From positions 3,658,001 through 3,722,000 of the forward strand of contig NZ_CP041036.1 in the NCBI RefSeq assembly GCF_006385555.1: DNA of 64,000 nt, written 5' to 3'. Positions within the stretch are counted from its first letter, which is position 1. Each line of letters begins with the position of its first letter. Positions 10,159 to 19,567 of this stretch are shown piece by piece. The translations under genes and the position numbers were made by a program. Below the pieces are notes generated by a model. That model was not told the DNA's origin. It ran no database searches and saw only the letters and a list, made by a program, of their open reading frames with translations. Origin of the DNA: Shewanella polaris. Lineage in GTDB: Bacteria > Pseudomonadota > Gammaproteobacteria > Enterobacterales > Shewanellaceae.

Positions 10159-10884
10159 ACCCCGTTTAGATAACACGCGTCGAAGCACAAGTCCCGGTGA
10201 ATCAGGATTTTGTGTTTGGCGTAAGTTATGTGCAATTAAAAACTCTTCGCGTAAATCATCATCTAATCCTAATGATTCAAAAGCCTCTAGTGATAACTGT
10301 TGTTGTTGTTTATCAATGAGTGATTTCAATACTTTTAACGATACTGGTCGTGGTAACTCAGCGTTTAAATAAGCAAATGCAGTTAACGTAATCACCTGGC
10401 CAAACACACTAAATAGCGCTAATGTTTGCATTTCGTCTGCATCAATTTTACTACTCGTATTGGTTGCGCTTTCTTCACGTATTAATGCTATGCAATCCAT
10501 CGCAATGTTTTCATTTAATTCCCAATAACCTTGAACAAGTTTTTTATAAGGCTCAGAAAGCTCATCAAGCCTTTCTTTAAGATAAAACGAAAATGCATAA
10601 CGATAAATATTCACTTGGCCTAAACGAATTAAGGCATCTTTAACACTTCGGCTTTTTGTCAATACGATGCCTGCGGCATGCGCAGTATTACTGCGTAATA
10701 ACAAATGGGCTGCTAAAGCAGGATCTGCAGATACCGTATCAATAACAACTCGAATATCAGCTTCATTAATAAGGGCTTTCTTTAACGGAATTAATATCCC
10801 CCGACGACCAATGACCTGTTCTTCATTGCCAATAATAGCGTGTACCTGAGTAAGAACTTGTTGCTCAAGCTTAGTCATGTTCAT
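10138..10884 (-). CDS. HDOD domain protein
   Basis: 248 residues, cytoplasmic. The pattern (PLKKALINEADIRVVIDTVSADPALAAHLLLRSNTA, then SVKDALIRLGQVNIYRYAFSF) is that of HDOD domains, which are HD-related but usually lack the metal-binding residues and act in signalling. No catalytic HD pair is evident. No second domain was recognised, so its partner is unknown. It begins 16 bp downstream of a perfect 32-bp palindrome and has GAAGG upstream of the ATG. Its end overlaps metR. Confidence 0.8.
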   Translation of the reverse strand: MNMTKLEQQVLTQVHAIIGNEEQVIGRRGILIPLKKALINEADIRVVIDTVSADPALAAHLLLRSNTAHAAGIVLTKSRSVKDALIRLGQVNIYRYAFSFYLKERLDELSEPYKKLVQGYWELNENIAMDCIALIREESATNTSSKIDADEMQTLALFSVFGQVITLTAFAYLNAELPRPVSLKVLKSLIDKQQQQLSLEAFESLGLDDDLREEFLIAHNLRQTQNPDSPGLVLRRVLSKRGLLINPL

Positions 10885-10900
10885 CGATTACCTTCTTTAA

Positions 10901-10932
10901 AATATACCGTTAAATTAATTTAACGGTATATT
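10901..10932. repeat. Perfect 32-bp palindrome in the HDOD leader
   Basis: Two 16-base arms, AATATACCGTTAAATT and its exact complement, meet with no spacer. The palindrome lies 17 bp before the HDOD start codon and only 5 bp from the terminator of the btuB-type gene. It could be an operator or an RNA hairpin affecting translation. Confidence 0.8.
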
Positions 10933-10937
10933 AAAAC

Positions 10938-10965
10938 GAAAGCCAGTAATAGTTTACTGGCTTTC
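10938..10965 (-). terminator. Terminator of the TonB receptor gene
   Basis: A 12-bp perfect stem (10938-10949 with 10954-10965) and a 4-nt loop, followed on the minus strand by GTTTTAATA. It lies about 28 bp after the receptor stop codon. Confidence 0.65.
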
Positions 10966-10993
10966 ATCAGGTAATATTATTTACAGGGTTAAG

Positions 10994-12973
10994 TTAGAAA
11001 CGATAACCAGCGGTCAGTCTAATTGAGCGACCCGTACCAGAATAATATCCATTGCCATAAGGTGAGTAATAACCAGCACCGACATAATCTTCATCAAGTA
11101 AGTTATCAACACGTAAACTGCCGTTCCAACTGCCATGAGTATAGTTTAGTGCAAGGTTGGTTAGCACATAGCTGTCTAACTTATCATCCGTATTGCTGTT
11201 ATCACCTTCCATGTAACGTTCGCCAGTGTAAACACCTTCAACAAAGGCTTGCCAATCTTCAGTAAAATCATAACTTACATAGGCTTTACCTGAATGCTTA
11301 GCCACCCAAGATAAGGCTTTACCATCGTTTTCGCCCTGAGTAAATTCAGCATCAATATAGTCGTATGAAGCACCTAGTAGCCAGTTACTAGCAAACTGCA
11401 CATCATAAGCAGTGCTCACACCAAAACGGCGAGATTCATCTGCATTAACGTTAGCGCCACCACCATAGGGACCATCAGTGCGACCACCTTCGTAGACAAT
11501 CTCATCTTCTAACTCAAGTTGGTAAGCATTAATTTTTAGTGTTTGAGTCGCTGTCGTGTAATCCCAACCAGCTTCATAAGAACGACCAGTTTGAGGATCT
11601 AAACCTATTGTCGTTAGCGGCGTATAAGCCTGTTCGTCGACTTTGGCAAAGCGGAAGTTATCATTTGCACGAGCATAAAAGCGGTTTTCATTACTTGGGC
11701 GATAATTAAGTCCTAACTCAAATGCATGGGCGTCATTATCAATTTCAATACGGTTTGGATAAAGCAATTGATCATATAAATCGTCTGTCACTTCTGAATA
11801 ACGACCACCAACAACGTAAGATAATGTTGGTGTTATCGGTACCGATGCTTGTACATAAGCACTTTTTTGTGTTTGTTTATTGTTACGTTGCATATAAGTA
11901 AAATCAAAATCTGCTTCACCTTTACTGACATCAATACCGGCAACAAAATTTAAATCACCTTGGTCTAAGTGGTAATTGGCCGTTGCTTTAGGTGAAAAAC
12001 TCAATAAGTCACGCTCAATACGACCTGCGCTACCAAATGATACACTGGTCGTTAATGTATCTGAATAGGTTAAATCTGCACCTAATGCCCAAATATTATT
12101 CAGCTGGTATTGATAACCACTGCGCAATGAGGTGGTCATTTCATGATTGAAATCGCCCGCAGAAAAAGACCCTGCTTGGCTAGGATCGGCTTCATACTGG
12201 GCTAACGATAATGCTCCTGGTGCTTGAAGATCATTATCAAAGTAATTTACTTCAACAAAAAAGTCTTCAATATCGGTTTGATACTGTAAACGCCCTAAAA
12301 TAGAGTTGGTTTCATTGTCATTATTATCGCGGTAATTGTCGCTTTCGTTATAGCTGGCCGCTAAAAAGTATCGCCATGCATCGTTAATGGCACCTGAAAC
12401 ATCGCCTTTCACTTCATAGGTATCAAAACTGCCACCACTAACCTGTAAGCCACCACTGGTTTCTGTTGGCGCTTTAGTAATAATATTGATAACGCCGCCA
12501 ACGGCTTGGTCACCATACAGTACTCCTGCACTACCCGATAAAATCTCAACCCGCTCAATTAAGTTAATTGGAATAGATTCAATGCTTGGCGCAGAAATAT
12601 CAATATTATTGAGTCGGCGTCCATCGACCAAAATCAAGGTGTTATTAGCGGCTTGTGATGCAGAAAAACCACGCATAGAGAATACAGTACCCGAATTATT
12701 ATCCGACACCTGAATCCCAGACTGTCCACGTAATAAATCGGTTAAATTGGTAGCGCCGCTCATTTGAATATCAGCTGCATCAATAACATTAACATTGGCT
12801 GCTATGTTTAATGGATTAGCAACATTACGGCCAATGACCACAATGGTTTCATCCATACTGACAGCCGAAGCCTCTGGGGATGTAGCAGTTGATTCAGCCG
12901 CAATTGCATTAACACTCGCAACACTGAAGACAGCACTTAATAGCAGTGCAATTTTTGTTGGTTTAGTACCCAT
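10994..12973 (-). CDS. btuB: TonB-dependent outer membrane receptor, BtuB type
   Basis: 659 residues: signal peptide (about 1-25), TonB-box region ETIVVIG (about 42-48), plug domain with LVDGRRLNN and VEILSGSAGVLYGDQAVGGVINI, then a beta barrel ending in RLTAGYRF with the terminal Phe of outer membrane proteins. The plug sequence alone would fit several substrates. The vitamin B12 assignment rests on the cobalamin riboswitch in the 5' leader. Uptake would use TonB energy to move corrinoid to the periplasm. The start ATG has AAAGG at a good distance. No btuFCD or cobalamin synthesis genes are adjacent. Confidence 0.85.
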   Translation of the reverse strand: MGTKPTKIALLLSAVFSVASVNAIAAESTATSPEASAVSMDETIVVIGRNVANPLNIAANVNVIDAADIQMSGATNLTDLLRGQSGIQVSDNNSGTVFSMRGFSASQAANNTLILVDGRRLNNIDISAPSIESIPINLIERVEILSGSAGVLYGDQAVGGVINIITKAPTETSGGLQVSGGSFDTYEVKGDVSGAINDAWRYFLAASYNESDNYRDNNDNETNSILGRLQYQTDIEDFFVEVNYFDNDLQAPGALSLAQYEADPSQAGSFSAGDFNHEMTTSLRSGYQYQLNNIWALGADLTYSDTLTTSVSFGSAGRIERDLLSFSPKATANYHLDQGDLNFVAGIDVSKGEADFDFTYMQRNNKQTQKSAYVQASVPITPTLSYVVGGRYSEVTDDLYDQLLYPNRIEIDNDAHAFELGLNYRPSNENRFYARANDNFRFAKVDEQAYTPLTTIGLDPQTGRSYEAGWDYTTATQTLKINAYQLELEDEIVYEGGRTDGPYGGGANVNADESRRFGVSTAYDVQFASNWLLGASYDYIDAEFTQGENDGKALSWVAKHSGKAYVSYDFTEDWQAFVEGVYTGERYMEGDNSNTDDKLDSYVLTNLALNYTHGSWNGSLRVDNLLDEDYVGAGYYSPYGNGYYSGTGRSIRLTAGYRF

Positions 12974-13127
12974 TTACCTTTAACTCCTGAAAGGAAAAAT
13001 GGGGCAATAACGCCGCAATATAGACCACCTCTCTTGCCTGCAACTATAGAATAAACCCATAGCATAAACCGACAAGCGGTATCACATTACATTTCGAGAT
13101 CTGCCCACCGAAATCATCGAAATCACC

Positions 13128-13318
13128 TTTATGGCCGGTCTCCGGACTAAGGTTGTGGTGTCATACCTATGATACAACACGCGCGAGCCTAGATGTTTAA
13201 CGCAAGCTATTGCGCACCAGACTCTCACCAATCACCGTTGCGGGGGCAGTACCAGATTTACACTGGTTTCCCGATTATCCTGCTTAGATCTAACGATCCA
13301 CGGCAAGCACCGTAAAGA
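13128..13318 (-). promoter_or_regulatory. Cobalamin riboswitch
   Basis: Read on the minus strand, the leader contains the B12-box elements in order: GGGAAACCAGTG with its pairing partner, CTGCCCCCGCAACGGTGA, a variable arm, and GTCCGGAGACCGGCC near 13131-13146. This is the class I (AdoCbl-type) core. It lies about 155 bp upstream of the btuB-type start codon and should lower its expression when B12 is plentiful. The outer ends of the aptamer are approximate. Confidence 0.93.
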
Positions 13319-13984
13319 TTGACTATTCATTTAACGTGAGTTGAGATTCAACTCATCGTTGTTAATATAAATTTTGCTATATCGATGTCATGACAAAAAA
13401 ATTTCAGAATAATGAATATCTTGAAACTTCCAAGCTGATAATGACATCATAAAATGATAGCGCGATGATTATAACGGATCCACAGTTGAACTTGATACTA
13501 ACAAAAGATTAACTCATAGATAATTCAACTTGCTGAGCCTCGTCACGACACCATGATAACCTCACGAAAACTCCGTCATGTCATGAAGAAAGCACCATTG
13601 TAGCGTCATAAATTAACCATAATGCTCAACGGTCATTGGCGCTATTACTGTTAGAGATTTCCGCGTGAATAAGCTTATGGATTTACTAGACATACCTATT
13701 ATCACTGTAAATAGCCTATCTCATTTTGCAGGCTGGTAATAAAAGCATAATGTATTATCAACGTTGCTCAATACCGGCTAATGATGGAGGAGTAGCAGAT
13801 GCACCACTCGGGAATAACAATCGCCCGAGCAGCCAATAATTGCAGTATCTTGTACATCCAAATGAAACCTTATTTGGTCAAGATAGCGATAAGTTGATTA
13901 ACAGTCATTCTAATCCAGTATGTTCTACCTTGAACATACGACAATTGACACTTATCGATAACATTTACATCAGTAGGTAAAATG
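13319..13984. other. Long intergenic region, no gene recognised
   Basis: About 665 bp upstream of the riboswitch. All frames are short and broken. One 28-codon frame at 13750 has no recognisable features. The riboswitch promoter should lie within the first 100 bp, but no consensus boxes stand out. The length and lack of signals suggest decayed sequence. Confidence 0.4.
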
Positions 13985-14302
13985 TTAGTTTAATTCTTCG
14001 TCATCTTCATCTTCTGCATCAAATAGCTCTTCTTCATCGACAGCAGATTCAGCAGCAATAGCAGCAGCTAAACTTTTAGCTTTAAGGTGCTTCTCGGTTT
14101 TACGCTTGTTACGATCAGCTTGCTTAGATAAAAAGCCTTGCAGTGCTTGTTCGCCCCACGCAGTTGCTTCAGCTTCTGATGCAAAACCATCTTGACTTTT
14201 TGACACAACCGTTTTAGTCGCTGTCATACGACGAGTGATTTCAGTTTTCCAAGTATCTTCAACTTGAATTACACGTAAACCATATTTTTTGCTATCGCTC
14301 AT
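13985..14302 (-). CDS. DUF3622-type small protein
   Basis: 105 residues, no signal peptide. The N-terminal part (KKYGLRVIQVEDTWKTEI, then VVSKSQDGFASEAEATAWGE) matches the DUF3622 pattern as I recall it from Vibrio and Shewanella. The middle is Lys/Arg-rich (about 60-75), and the tail is strongly acidic (EELFDAEDEDDEELN). GGAAAG precedes the ATG. Function unknown; the basic and acidic halves would suit a nucleic-acid or ribosome partner, but that is speculation. Confidence 0.75.
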   Translation of the reverse strand: MSDSKKYGLRVIQVEDTWKTEITRRMTATKTVVSKSQDGFASEAEATAWGEQALQGFLSKQADRNKRKTEKHLKAKSLAAAIAAESAVDEEELFDAEDEDDEELN

Positions 14303-14497
14303 AATCTATTCTTTCCTACTGTAAGGTATCACAGGCTAAAACCCATGAAATTTCAGCCGCGCAGTGTACTCGAAATGCACAAGTTTGGGCAGCTATTTAA
14401 TGGTTATTTTTGCAGCTTATTTGAAAAACTAACCCAGTGGCAAGCACAATGCTGCCACAGAGGGAAATATGAAGAATAAAATATCGCTGCTATTCGG

Positions 14498-16411
14498 TTA
14501 TTGTTTCACTAATTGGTTAGAACCAACAATCATCATTTCGCATTTATGACAGTCAAACACCAATTTTAATTTATCTTTACCCACATCTAAAAACATTGGG
14601 TCAGCTTTAATGCCTTCCACTTCTTTAGGGCATAAGTTAAAACTGTAACGCAAACAATGTTTAGTCACCATTAATGGTGCATCATGCAAGACGGTATTTT
14701 TTTCATAGGTGTCTTCAATTTGAATCACCCCGTGTTGATGATAAAACGACTTGGCTTTTTCGTTGGCCACATTGGATAAAAAACTTAATCCTTTTTGCGG
14801 AAAACGAGCTTCTTTATCGTGTACCCAACGATCTGGTCGTTGATAACGAGCAACCCTTGCTGCCATTAGTGCACTAACAGCATCGCGACGTAGTTCATTC
14901 ACCACTGAAGTAGGCAAAAACCACATTTGCTGAGTGAGTAAATTAATCTTATTCAACACAAAATCACTGTTGCCAAGTTTACTGAGTTGTTTTTTGAGTT
15001 GTTCAGCTGTCTTAGCTTGATCATTGGCCGGAGCTTTTTCACAAACAAGACTCACTGTGGAACTGATATTATGCACATCAGTCAGCGTTAAGCCCACGCC
15101 ATCATCGGTATCAAAAAGCTGAATATCGACGCCAATTTTTCGCTTTGCAGAGTCTTTATTTAAGGTTGATTCAAATTTATGATCGAAGTTACGGAACATC
15201 ATCACGCCAACGCTAAGATCTTTAGGTACCTCGGTTAAATACAAGGTATTTCCGTCTGCGCGGTTAATGCGAACACCGGAGAGCTTATCGTCAGACAACC
15301 GCTGTGTTTCATAATGTTCAACAAAGAAACATAAGCCATCACCATTATTAAAATGAATGTCTTTGCCACTTTCACTGGTATCTATTTTGATAAAATCTTT
15401 ACCTACATGGGTAATACGGCCCACTTTTTCACCAATAAACTTAGGCGAACTAAAATGTTCAATTGCCTCAGTGCGTTCATTGACAAAATAATCTGTTTTA
15501 CCGCGGTTAAAGCTTTTATCTGGATCGGGCGTGAAATTAAACTCGCAACGGCCATGAGAAATGGACTCAAGATCATCACGTTTAGCAATAATGGCATCCA
15601 ATTGTAGACGATAATGCGCGGTAACATTTTTAAGATAAGTAATGTCTTTTAAGCGCCCTTCAATTTTAAACGAGCTAATACCCGCATCAATTAAGGCTTC
15701 TAAATTATCCGTTTGGTTATTATCTTTAAGCGATAATAAATGCTGATTTTCGGCTAACACATCACCTTCGCGCGTGGTCAAATTACACGGTAAACGACAC
15801 ATTTGTGAACATTCGCCGCGATTAGCACTTCGATTAGAATACGCGTGGCTTAAATTGCATAAACCACTATAACTGACACAGAGCGCACCATGAATGAAAA
15901 ACTCTAACTTCATTTTTGTGCTCGCGGCAATATCGCGAATTTGTGGAATATTCAACTCACGAGCTAACACCACTTGTGAAAAGCCAACTTGCTCTAAAAA
16001 AACGGTTTTTTCAGGGCTACGATTATCAGTTTGGGTACTTGCATGCAACGCGATAGGCGGTAAATCTAACTGTAAAATACCCATATCTTGAACAATCAAG
16101 GCATCAACACCGGCGTCATAAAGTTGCCAAATCAGCTTCAGTGCTTTATCCAGTTCGTCATCCATTAAAATGGTATTGAGCGCCACAAATACTTGGGCAT
16201 GATAACGATGGGCAAATTCAGTCAAGCGGGCAATGTCTTCAACGCTATTACCAGCATTATGACGCGCACCAAAGGCAGGACCGCCAATATAAACTGCATC
16301 AGCACCATGGCGAATAGCTTCAATGCCATAATCAGCGTTTTTAGCCGGCGCTAACAGTTCAAGTTGGCGCTTTACAGGCACCACTGGGGTGAACAATTCT
16401 ACAGAAACCAT
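14498..16411 (-). CDS. rlhA: 23S rRNA C2501 hydroxylase, peptidase U32 family
   Basis: In E. coli, RlhA (formerly YdcP) makes 5-hydroxycytidine at position 2501 of 23S rRNA. This 637-residue protein aligns along its whole length with the E. coli enzyme as remembered: QLELLAPAKNADYG, HGADAVYIGGPAFGARHNA, FIHGALCVSYSGLC, SANRGECSQMCRLPC, SFKIEGRLKD and the C-terminal MITKHCLRYSFNLCPK-like region. The cysteines of the probable metal site are all present. The frame is open upstream to a GTG at 16498. I chose the ATG at 16411 because only residues after it match the family, but no clear ribosome site decides it. The closest relatives TrhP/YegQ are shorter, so RlhA fits better. Confidence 0.88.
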   Translation of the reverse strand: MVSVELFTPVVPVKRQLELLAPAKNADYGIEAIRHGADAVYIGGPAFGARHNAGNSVEDIARLTEFAHRYHAQVFVALNTILMDDELDKALKLIWQLYDAGVDALIVQDMGILQLDLPPIALHASTQTDNRSPEKTVFLEQVGFSQVVLARELNIPQIRDIAASTKMKLEFFIHGALCVSYSGLCNLSHAYSNRSANRGECSQMCRLPCNLTTREGDVLAENQHLLSLKDNNQTDNLEALIDAGISSFKIEGRLKDITYLKNVTAHYRLQLDAIIAKRDDLESISHGRCEFNFTPDPDKSFNRGKTDYFVNERTEAIEHFSSPKFIGEKVGRITHVGKDFIKIDTSESGKDIHFNNGDGLCFFVEHYETQRLSDDKLSGVRINRADGNTLYLTEVPKDLSVGVMMFRNFDHKFESTLNKDSAKRKIGVDIQLFDTDDGVGLTLTDVHNISSTVSLVCEKAPANDQAKTAEQLKKQLSKLGNSDFVLNKINLLTQQMWFLPTSVVNELRRDAVSALMAARVARYQRPDRWVHDKEARFPQKGLSFLSNVANEKAKSFYHQHGVIQIEDTYEKNTVLHDAPLMVTKHCLRYSFNLCPKEVEGIKADPMFLDVGKDKLKLVFDCHKCEMMIVGSNQLVKQ

Positions 16412-16584
16412 AATGTTAATTACATTTCGCATTGATTCGGATAAAAAAGTGCGCCAACATACTGATATTGTCACATTGACATTAATATGTTGACGCACTC
16501 ACATAGCATTATACTTTAGCAAACTTTGAATAAAGTTCTAGCAAATTCGTATTAATAACCAGCTAAAGAAAGACCAAGCAGAGC

Positions 16585-17151
16585 TTATAAAAACAGTTCT
16601 TGGATGTTTTTAAAGTCAGTTTTACCTTCTGCTATTTCTTGTGGATTGAGTCCAGACACTTCATGTGGGAATACTAACCAATCTTCAGATGCATGAATAA
16701 AATAATCTGGTTTCAGGTCGACTTTAGTATTTTTAGGTTTGTAGTAAGGGCAAGCAATACGGATATCGGTAGGCATGTTCAAACGCATAAACTTACCTAA
16801 TTTAGCAATAAGCGCATCCACACTTCGTCCTGAATCAAATACATCATCAACAATCAATAAGCCATCATCAGCATTGGCATTTTCGATAATGTAGTGCAAA
16901 CCGTGCACTTTAATATTTTTATCTTGTTTGTCAGTGCCGATACCGTAGTAAGACGAGGTTCTAACCGCGATATGATCTGTTTCAACCTTCTTAAAATCAA
17001 AATACTCTTGGACAGCAATACCGATAGGAGCTCCACCGCGCCAAATACCCACTATAAACTGTGGTCGAAAGCCACTGTCATAGACTTGTGCAGCGAGTCT
17101 AAATGAATCTTCCAGTAATTGTTGCGCACTAACATAGAGTTTATCTGTCAT
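16585..17151 (-). CDS. Phosphoribosyltransferase domain protein
   Basis: 188 residues, cytoplasmic, type I phosphoribosyltransferase fold. The PRPP-binding loop is LLIVDDVFDSGRSVDAL at about 98-114, with the PPi loop region GIWRGGAPIG at about 35-44 and an aromatic YYGIG flexible-loop stretch. It resembles purine (hypoxanthine/xanthine) salvage enzymes more than pyrimidine ones, but the true base is not evident and it is not the standard Hpt. It ends about 170 bp before the rlhA start and is probably transcribed alone. Confidence 0.8.
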   Translation of the reverse strand: MTDKLYVSAQQLLEDSFRLAAQVYDSGFRPQFIVGIWRGGAPIGIAVQEYFDFKKVETDHIAVRTSSYYGIGTDKQDKNIKVHGLHYIIENANADDGLLIVDDVFDSGRSVDALIAKLGKFMRLNMPTDIRIACPYYKPKNTKVDLKPDYFIHASEDWLVFPHEVSGLNPQEIAEGKTDFKNIQELFL

Positions 17152-17278
17152 TGGTTAAGCCCTTGGTTATTTTATTGCGGCGAATTTTATACCAAATAAC
17201 GTTTTCTTGCCTGTAAGAATAAGAATTAATTGATCAACCCCCCATAAAAAAATGAAAACGACTATTTAAATCACAACC

Positions 17279-17473
17279 TTATTCAAGGCCAATTATCGTA
17301 TATATCAAACAACCCAAACCCAGTGTTGAGTTATCTGATAACCTTGATGTAAATCCGCACCGTCTACATGCAAACTCAGGCATATCATCAACTTTACGAT
17401 TAGGTTTGTCCAAGTAAAACCACAAACTGAAACGCAATTTTGGCCTACCAGCAGTGATAAATCTACTTGTCAT
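17279..17473 (-). CDS. Possible small cysteine-containing protein
   Basis: A 64-codon frame with a CRRC motif near the middle and a hydrophobic tail (GLGCLIYTIIGLE). It has no good ribosome site and no family I recognise. It is bounded by two copies of a 13-bp direct repeat (17253-17265 and 17474-17486), so it may lie in an inserted or decayed segment. Listed as a possibility only. Confidence 0.25.
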   Translation of the reverse strand: MTSRFITAGRPKLRFSLWFYLDKPNRKVDDMPEFACRRCGFTSRLSDNSTLGLGCLIYTIIGLE

Positions 17474-17517
17474 TGAAAACGACTATGGCATAGTGGGCTT
17501 TAATGATAAGTAGATTT
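17459..17517. repeat. Imperfect inverted repeat upstream of the DnaJ-related gene
   Basis: AAATCTACTTGTCATT (17459-17474) and AATGATAAGTAGATTT (17502-17517) are complementary at 15 of 16 positions around a 27-nt loop. It ends 30 bp before the next start codon and could fold in its leader RNA. Confidence 0.6.
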
Positions 17518-17546
17518 TCTCGCCAATTCAGGATGAATACGCCACT

Positions 17547-18206
17547 ATGCTGCTCAATAAAATCTCACACAATGCCTATGGTGCTGAACTGGAAAATACC
17601 AAAGACAGTAACGAACTCAATGTGCCTAAAGGTGACAACCCACTCATATGGCCAGTCCTGAGCTTATTACAATCAACAAACCAAAGTTGGAAAGTGCACC
17701 ATTTGGCGAGTGAGCTACAAGCCAAAGGGTTAATGCATAACCTAGATCCCTTACCAGAAAAAGATTTGTTCAAACGTAACTTTTTACTGATGAATGCCTT
17801 ATATGAATTACAAGATATATTAATGCCCAAGCAGTGGTTGCAAGTTCAGGCGATGGAAATCCAAATATTTAGAATAATTCCAGCCAGTGCTGATATACAA
17901 CATACTCGCGATGGTGCATTACGCGATTACTATCTCGATTGGGTTAATTATGATGCCAGCGTAAACGTAGTTCGTGAAATGCTTGAGTCATTCTGGTCAA
18001 GTTATCAAGAATATATTGGCGTTAATGTACAATTAATGAATAAAGGTCATGCCTTAAAAGTGTTTGAACTTGATCAAACCGCCACCGACAGAGACATTCG
18101 CAAACAATGGCGCAAACTGGCGTTAAAATGGCATCCCGATCGAGATCAAGGTAATGCAGAGCGTTTTCGCGAAGTGTGTGAAGCATGGCAAACCCTAAGA
18201 GAGTAA
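17547..18206 (+). CDS. DnaJ-related protein with C-terminal J domain
   Basis: 219 residues. The first 150 match the DNAJ_related domain style (NPLIWPVLSLLQ, FLLMNALYELQDIL). The C-terminus is a J domain (about 165-219) with KLALKWHPDRDQGN, so the HPD motif needed to stimulate the ATPase of a DnaK-type Hsp70 is intact. It lacks the Gly/Phe and zinc-finger regions, so it is a J-domain cochaperone of the type III kind. No membrane segment. It has a near-palindrome in its upstream region. The client is unknown. Confidence 0.85.
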   Translation: MLLNKISHNAYGAELENTKDSNELNVPKGDNPLIWPVLSLLQSTNQSWKVHHLASELQAKGLMHNLDPLPEKDLFKRNFLLMNALYELQDILMPKQWLQVQAMEIQIFRIIPASADIQHTRDGALRDYYLDWVNYDASVNVVREMLESFWSSYQEYIGVNVQLMNKGHALKVFELDQTATDRDIRKQWRKLALKWHPDRDQGNAERFREVCEAWQTLRE

Positions 18207-18480
18207 TCATTAATAACCATCAATTACTTAGCCGTCATATTGAACTCACTACAATGAACAACTCACTGTCACTAAATCATAATACTCCCCGGTTACCGTG
18301 GAACTCACTTCGATATATGTTTCTATTCAAGTATTAACCTCATAAAGCACGCACAGGTCACGTAATTAAGCGCTTTTTAATGGATGAATTAAGCCATAAT
18401 TCAGTTTAGAAACTTACCCTAGTTAGCACACGCAGATTAAATTCAAAATTATATTTAATTAACATTGATTTGAGGTTTAC

Positions 18481-19137
18481 ATGATTAAAAAATTCGCCGT
18501 TGCACTGACGCTCATCACAGCCTCATTTAGCACACTTGCCACGCCATTTGTTGCAGGCAAGCATTACACTCAAATTTCCAATAATATGATTACCAGCACA
18601 CCTAAAGTTACTGAGTTTTTCTCATTTTATTGCCATAACTGCTTCAACATGGAAACTCAATACCTTACTGAAATTAAAGCCGGATTAGATAAAGATATCA
18701 GCTTCGACACTAAGCATGTCGACTTTATGAACAGTGATTTAGGCACCGAAGTCATGCGCTCACTGGCAGTTATCCATGAAGTTGGCAAAGAAGAAAAACT
18801 TAACCACGCAATGTTTGCGGCGATTCAAGGCGATAATGGTGCAAATGGACATGATCACAATGCTGAAGGCGATCAGCATCAATCACAAATAAACAGCCGT
18901 GCTGATATTAAAAAGGTATTCAGTCAATTTGGTATTGATGCTGCAACCTATGACACATTAGCCGACAGCAGTGATACCAATAACAAACTGGCTTTGTGGC
19001 GCCAGCAACAAGACCTATATAGCGTCAGTAGCGTACCCACATTTATCGTAAATGATAAATATGCTATCAACATGAATGAAATGCATAGCTTAAATGAACT
19101 AATTGAATTAATGAATTATTTAGCTACTACAAAATAA
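18481..19137 (+). CDS. DsbA-family periplasmic thiol oxidoreductase (CHNC)
   Basis: 218 residues with a signal peptide (1-20, cleaved after LA). The thioredoxin-fold active site is FYCHNCFNME, with cysteines at 51 and 54, and the cis-proline loop VSSVPTFIVN follows. DsbA normally has CPHC. Here the dipeptide between the cysteines is His-Asn, which should change the redox potential. The helical insert holds an unusual His/Asp/Gly-rich stretch (GHDHNAEGDQHQ, about 123-134) that might bind metal. A role in disulfide formation is likely, but oxidase versus isomerase cannot be told. The start ATG follows GAGG, and two hairpins follow the stop. Confidence 0.85.
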   Translation: MIKKFAVALTLITASFSTLATPFVAGKHYTQISNNMITSTPKVTEFFSFYCHNCFNMETQYLTEIKAGLDKDISFDTKHVDFMNSDLGTEVMRSLAVIHEVGKEEKLNHAMFAAIQGDNGANGHDHNAEGDQHQSQINSRADIKKVFSQFGIDAATYDTLADSSDTNNKLALWRQQQDLYSVSSVPTFIVNDKYAINMNEMHSLNELIELMNYLATTK

Positions 19138-19147
19138 AGACTTCAAT

Positions 19148-19213
19148 AGGTTTATTGGGAACAATAAACCTCTGTGTTAAAAAAATGGCTATCAGTTGAT
19201 AGCCATTTTTTTT
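19148..19213 (+). terminator. Two consecutive hairpins after the DsbA-like gene
   Basis: The first is a perfect 10-bp stem (19148-19157 with 19162-19171). The second pairs ATGGCTATCA with TGATAGCCAT and runs into eight T, a strong intrinsic terminator. Confidence 0.85.
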
Positions 19214-19567
19214 AATTACAACATTGCAATAAGTGACTTTTTTACACCGTGGTAGACATATATTGAAAACGTAAGTACTAATGAGATGATGTATTATTTT
19301 AGGGTAACAACACCTTGTTGACACCGGTTGGGAAAAGGCAATATTACAAGCGGTATTGATCAACAGAACTAAGAGTACATCCGCAAATAATAAAGTAGTC
19401 CGCAAGCATAACCAGCTTGCTCAATTTATCCATAATATATGTCACCCAATATGCAAAATTAAGCCATTACTGAGTCAATTTACTCAAGTAAACCTCTATC
19501 GAGAATAATACCTTAATAGTAATTTAGTGGATAAATAGCTATTTGAAATATCGCAGAGGTAAATTAG
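19214..19567. other. Intergenic, nothing recognised
   Basis: About 350 bp between convergent genes. A 92-codon minus frame covers part of it but runs through the terminator hairpins and lacks a ribosome site or any known motif. I see no feature. Confidence 0.4.

Noticed and set aside
19127..19405. 92-codon minus-strand frame after the DsbA-like gene
   Set aside because: It runs through two terminator hairpins, has no ribosome site and no known motif.
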